A stretch of 64,000 nucleotides of DNA, from the NCBI GenBank assembly GCA_022841465.1, contig JALHRL010000006.1:1-64000 (forward strand). The letters are read 5' to 3'. Positions within the stretch are counted from its first letter, which is position 1, and every line of letters starts with the position of its first letter. The translations under genes and the position numbers were made by a program. This DNA is from Bacteroidia bacterium. Lineage in GTDB: Bacteria > Bacteroidota > Bacteroidia > B-17B0 > Aurantibacillaceae. The notes beneath the pieces are model-generated. The model was not told the origin of the DNA, ran no database searches, and was given only the letters and a program-made list of their open reading frames with translations. Positions 61,816-64,000 of the stretch are shown here, one piece after another.

Positions 61816-63006
61816 ATGAAAAGAAAAGAAATTTTATTACTGCTATTATTAGCTTTTGTTCAATTTACGGTAATAGTTGATTTTATGATTTTAATGCCCC
61901 TTAAGCCTTTGCTTACCGATTTATGGGGTATAAACCCAATGCAATTTGGTATAGCGGTTTTTTCATACGGTTTTGGAGCTTTTATTTCCTCTTTATATTT
62001 TGTAAACAAAGTTGATTTATACGATCGTAAAAAAGTTTTAATTACTATTTACGCCGGTTTTACCATTGGCACCTTTGTTTGCGGCTGGGCTAACTCATAT
62101 ATGGTTTTATTAATTGCCAGATTTGTTACCGGTTTGTTTGGGGGAGTTGTGGGCTCTGTTATACAATCTATTGTTGGTGATGCTATACCCAATGAAAGAA
62201 GAGGACAGGCTATGGGTATTTTAATGATGGGCTTTGCTTTAGCAAGTATTTTAGGTGTTCCGGGTGGTTTGTATTTTGCATCGCACTACCATTGGTATAC
62301 TCCTTTTTTAGGTTTGGGTTGTATTTGTTTAGTGGTTTTTGTTGGTTCTATTTTTATTGTGCCTAATTTTACCGGCCATTTAATAACCGCTCAAAAACAT
62401 AAATTAATTTCATTGCTTAAAAATATTTTAAGTGATTCAAATAGAAGAAACGCACTGTTACTTACAATTGTTACTATGCCATCTCATTTTTTAATTATCC
62501 CTTTTTTAACTGATTATTTTACTAAAAATTTGGGTTTTGATTATAAAACAACTGTGCCCTTAATATACATTGTTGGCGGAACCTTAAGTGCGTTTACATC
62601 ACCCTTTATTGGGAAGTTAAGTGATAAAATAGGCAGGTTTAAAGTGCTTTTTGTTTTATCCATTTTATCAGTTATACCTTTAGTTGGTATTCCTAATTTA
62701 AATACCACCAATACTTATTTGCTTTTAAGTTTTACTGCAATGTTTTTTATTTTTAGCGGTACCAGAATGATAGTAACCATTGCCCAAATAACATCAACTG
62801 TTGAACCAAAATTGCGCGGAGCTTTTTTAATTATTAATTCTTCCTTTCAACAGTTTTCTACTTCTGTTGCTTCATTAATAGGCGGCTTTATTGTGTTTCA
62901 AAATGCCGATGGAACTTTAGGTAATTATCCAATACTTGGTTACTTATCGGTTGGGTTTAGTGTTTTACTTTTAATAGTGTTTAAAAAAGTAAAAGTTGTA
63001 TCATAA
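61816..63006 (+). CDS. MFS transporter (drug/arabinose efflux-like)
   Basis: A 396-residue, twelve-TM transporter. Typical motifs: VDLYDRKKVLITIYAGFTIG (loop 2-3, near the MFS signature), ARFVTGLFGGVVGSVIQSIV, GDAIPNERRGQAMGILMMGF, GKLSDKIGRFKVLFVLSILS. The arrangement is close to the AraJ/bicyclomycin efflux branch. The substrate is unknown. A GC-rich terminator follows the stop. Confidence 0.9.
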   Translation: MKRKEILLLLLLAFVQFTVIVDFMILMPLKPLLTDLWGINPMQFGIAVFSYGFGAFISSLYFVNKVDLYDRKKVLITIYAGFTIGTFVCGWANSYMVLLIARFVTGLFGGVVGSVIQSIVGDAIPNERRGQAMGILMMGFALASILGVPGGLYFASHYHWYTPFLGLGCICLVVFVGSIFIVPNFTGHLITAQKHKLISLLKNILSDSNRRNALLLTIVTMPSHFLIIPFLTDYFTKNLGFDYKTTVPLIYIVGGTLSAFTSPFIGKLSDKIGRFKVLFVLSILSVIPLVGIPNLNTTNTYLLLSFTAMFFIFSGTRMIVTIAQITSTVEPKLRGAFLIINSSFQQFSTSVASLIGGFIVFQNADGTLGNYPILGYLSVGFSVLLLIVFKKVKVVS

Positions 63007-63040
63007 AAAAACCGCCGTTAAACAGGCGGTTTGTTTTTTA
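63004..63040. terminator. Bidirectional intrinsic terminator
   Basis: AAACCGCC (63009-63016) pairs with GGCGGTTT (63025-63032) around an 8-base loop. An A-run precedes and a T-run (TTTTTTA from 63034) follows, so both convergent transcripts, the MFS gene and the T9SS gene, would end here. Confidence 0.85.
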
Positions 63041-63865
63041 TTCAACCAAAAACTTTTGTGTTATTTCATTTTTACCTTGCCTTAGTTTGTAAAAATACAC
63101 TCCGGGTTTTAAATGGTTTAAATTAACCCTCGATTGGTTTTTCTCTATTGTAATTTCATATTCTTTTCTTCCTATTAAATTGTAAACTTCAAATTTCGAA
63201 TCATCAATGTTATTATTTATATAAATGGCTCTATCGTAATAATAACTTTTTGCAACTGCTGTTTGGCTTTTAATTAACCCAACGGTACTTTCTTCATAGT
63301 AAATAGTCATTTTTGGTGTTTGCGAATTGGCCCAATGCTTCTCCATGCCAACAAACGCAGTAGCTGTTCCAATACTTTTTAGCTGACACATAAAACCAAA
63401 ATTACTTGAATTTACATCAGAAGGCGTTAAGGTTGTACCCCAAGTACTTCCTGAACTTCCGTAAGTGTAACTTGTAACAATTGGTGTAAATGAATGAACG
63501 CCGCCTTGGTTGTTACCAGCAGTGTTTCCGTTAACTAAAAGTTTAATTACTGAATCTTTTAAAATTGCATTTCCGGAAGTTTGCGGCATAACGCAAAAAG
63601 TTAATATGGCTTCAACACCCAATATGTTTGCTGTAGTAGGTACTGTAAAAGTAAAATTAGAAAAATGTAATTCATCGGTTAAGCTATCTGTTGGAAAACT
63701 TAAAATGTTTGCAAAGCTGCCGAATTGAGAAGTGTTCCAAGAATAACTTCCGGTACTTGGTATATTTGCCACTGTGCCTACGGTGTGTATGGCGGTTGAT
63801 TGTTGCGCAAAATTTAATTTAATTAATCCAAGATTTAAGAAAATAAGTAAAATTGTTTTTTTCAT
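63038..63865 (-). CDS. T9SS-exported protein with type A sorting domain
   Basis: A 275-residue protein with a signal peptide (MKKTILLIFLNLGLIKLNFA). The central region is beta-rich with a pattern of an exported adhesin-like domain (LHFSNFTFTVPTTANILGVE, ILKDSVIKLLVNGNTAGNNQ, SNFGFMCQLKSIGTATAFVG). The end is a type A sorting domain (FEVYNLIGRKEYEITIEKNQ, NLNHLKPGVYFYKLRQGKNE, ITQKFLVE). It should leave the cell through T9SS. No catalytic motif is seen. Confidence 0.87.
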   Translation of the reverse strand: MKKTILLIFLNLGLIKLNFAQQSTAIHTVGTVANIPSTGSYSWNTSQFGSFANILSFPTDSLTDELHFSNFTFTVPTTANILGVEAILTFCVMPQTSGNAILKDSVIKLLVNGNTAGNNQGGVHSFTPIVTSYTYGSSGSTWGTTLTPSDVNSSNFGFMCQLKSIGTATAFVGMEKHWANSQTPKMTIYYEESTVGLIKSQTAVAKSYYYDRAIYINNNIDDSKFEVYNLIGRKEYEITIEKNQSRVNLNHLKPGVYFYKLRQGKNEITQKFLVE

Positions 63866-63886
63866 GATTTATAATTTTGTTGGTTG

Positions 63887-63894
63887 CAAATCTA
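63887..63894 (-). promoter_or_regulatory. Putative -7 promoter element for the terminal T9SS gene
   Basis: On the minus strand TAGATTTG matches TAnnTTTG, 21 bases before the ATG at 63865. Confidence 0.45.
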
Positions 63895-64000
63895 TGAAAC
63901 AAACATTGCAATAGATGAATTTATAATAATTCACGACAAAGTTCTACTCAATAAGAATGTGGTTTTAAATTTTAAGTCAAAATAAAATGTAAAATTTAGG

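Overview
The window is low-GC DNA whose gene content points to a member of the Bacteroidota. Four exported proteins end in a type IX secretion (T9SS) C-terminal sorting domain. There is a TonB receptor with an N-terminal carboxypeptidase-like domain followed by a DUF4249 lipoprotein, and several promoters match the Bacteroidota -7 consensus TAnnTTTG. Genes for a Thermus-type isocitrate dehydrogenase, a Bacteroidota-type ABC-F protein and a formimidoylglutamase-like protein fit the same assignment. I cannot place it below phylum. No rRNA, tRNA, CRISPR array, prophage or transposase was seen.

Layout. 0-6.8 kb is ordinary chromosome: isocitrate dehydrogenase, a LysR regulator, an SDR oxidoreductase, a CaCA-type antiporter and a DUF1905-DUF4256 pair. 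6.8-9.6 kb is the most unusual part: an exported Tyr-rich protein and a stand-alone reverse transcriptase, both on the minus strand, separated and bounded by short sequences that look like integron attC sites, with no integrase in view. 9.7-19.6 kb holds a methyltransferase, a T9SS beta-helix protein, an acyl-CoA carboxylase beta subunit, an ABC-F ATPase and several exported proteins of unknown role, one resembling the C-terminal domain of GldM.

19.7-25 kb carries a class III polyhydroxyalkanoate synthase (phaE and phaC separated by an intrinsic terminator), an epoxyqueuosine reductase whose reading frame lacks a normal start codon, and a radical SAM protein. 25-32 kb has a CxxxxCH lipoprotein, two tandem collagen-motif lipoproteins, a zinc-ribbon methyltransferase and an 855-aa Ala/Lys/Glu-rich rod protein. 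32-47 kb is a mix of an MFS transporter, an HTH regulator, three GNAT acetyltransferases, a [2Fe-2S] thioredoxin-like protein, an O-methyltransferase paired with threonine aldolase, a formimidoylglutamase-like protein with altered metal-ligand motifs, and a polysaccharide deacetylase.

47-57 kb contains recG and a tightly packed six-gene minus-strand operon: hisS, hutH, a TIMP/NTR-like membrane protein, inorganic pyrophosphatase, murQ and a hotdog thioesterase. 57-64 kb has the TonB/DUF4249 pair with an operator-like inverted repeat, a zinc-ribbon membrane protein, an MFS transporter and a final T9SS cargo gene.

Several intergenic gaps hold RNA-like or dispersed-repeat structures: about 16.85, 20.0, 25.04, 25.7 (a compact three-way junction) and 49.3 kb. 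The best candidates for something undescribed are the attC-bounded reverse transcriptase cassette and the three-way-junction element. All calls come from reading sequence and translations; no database search was run.
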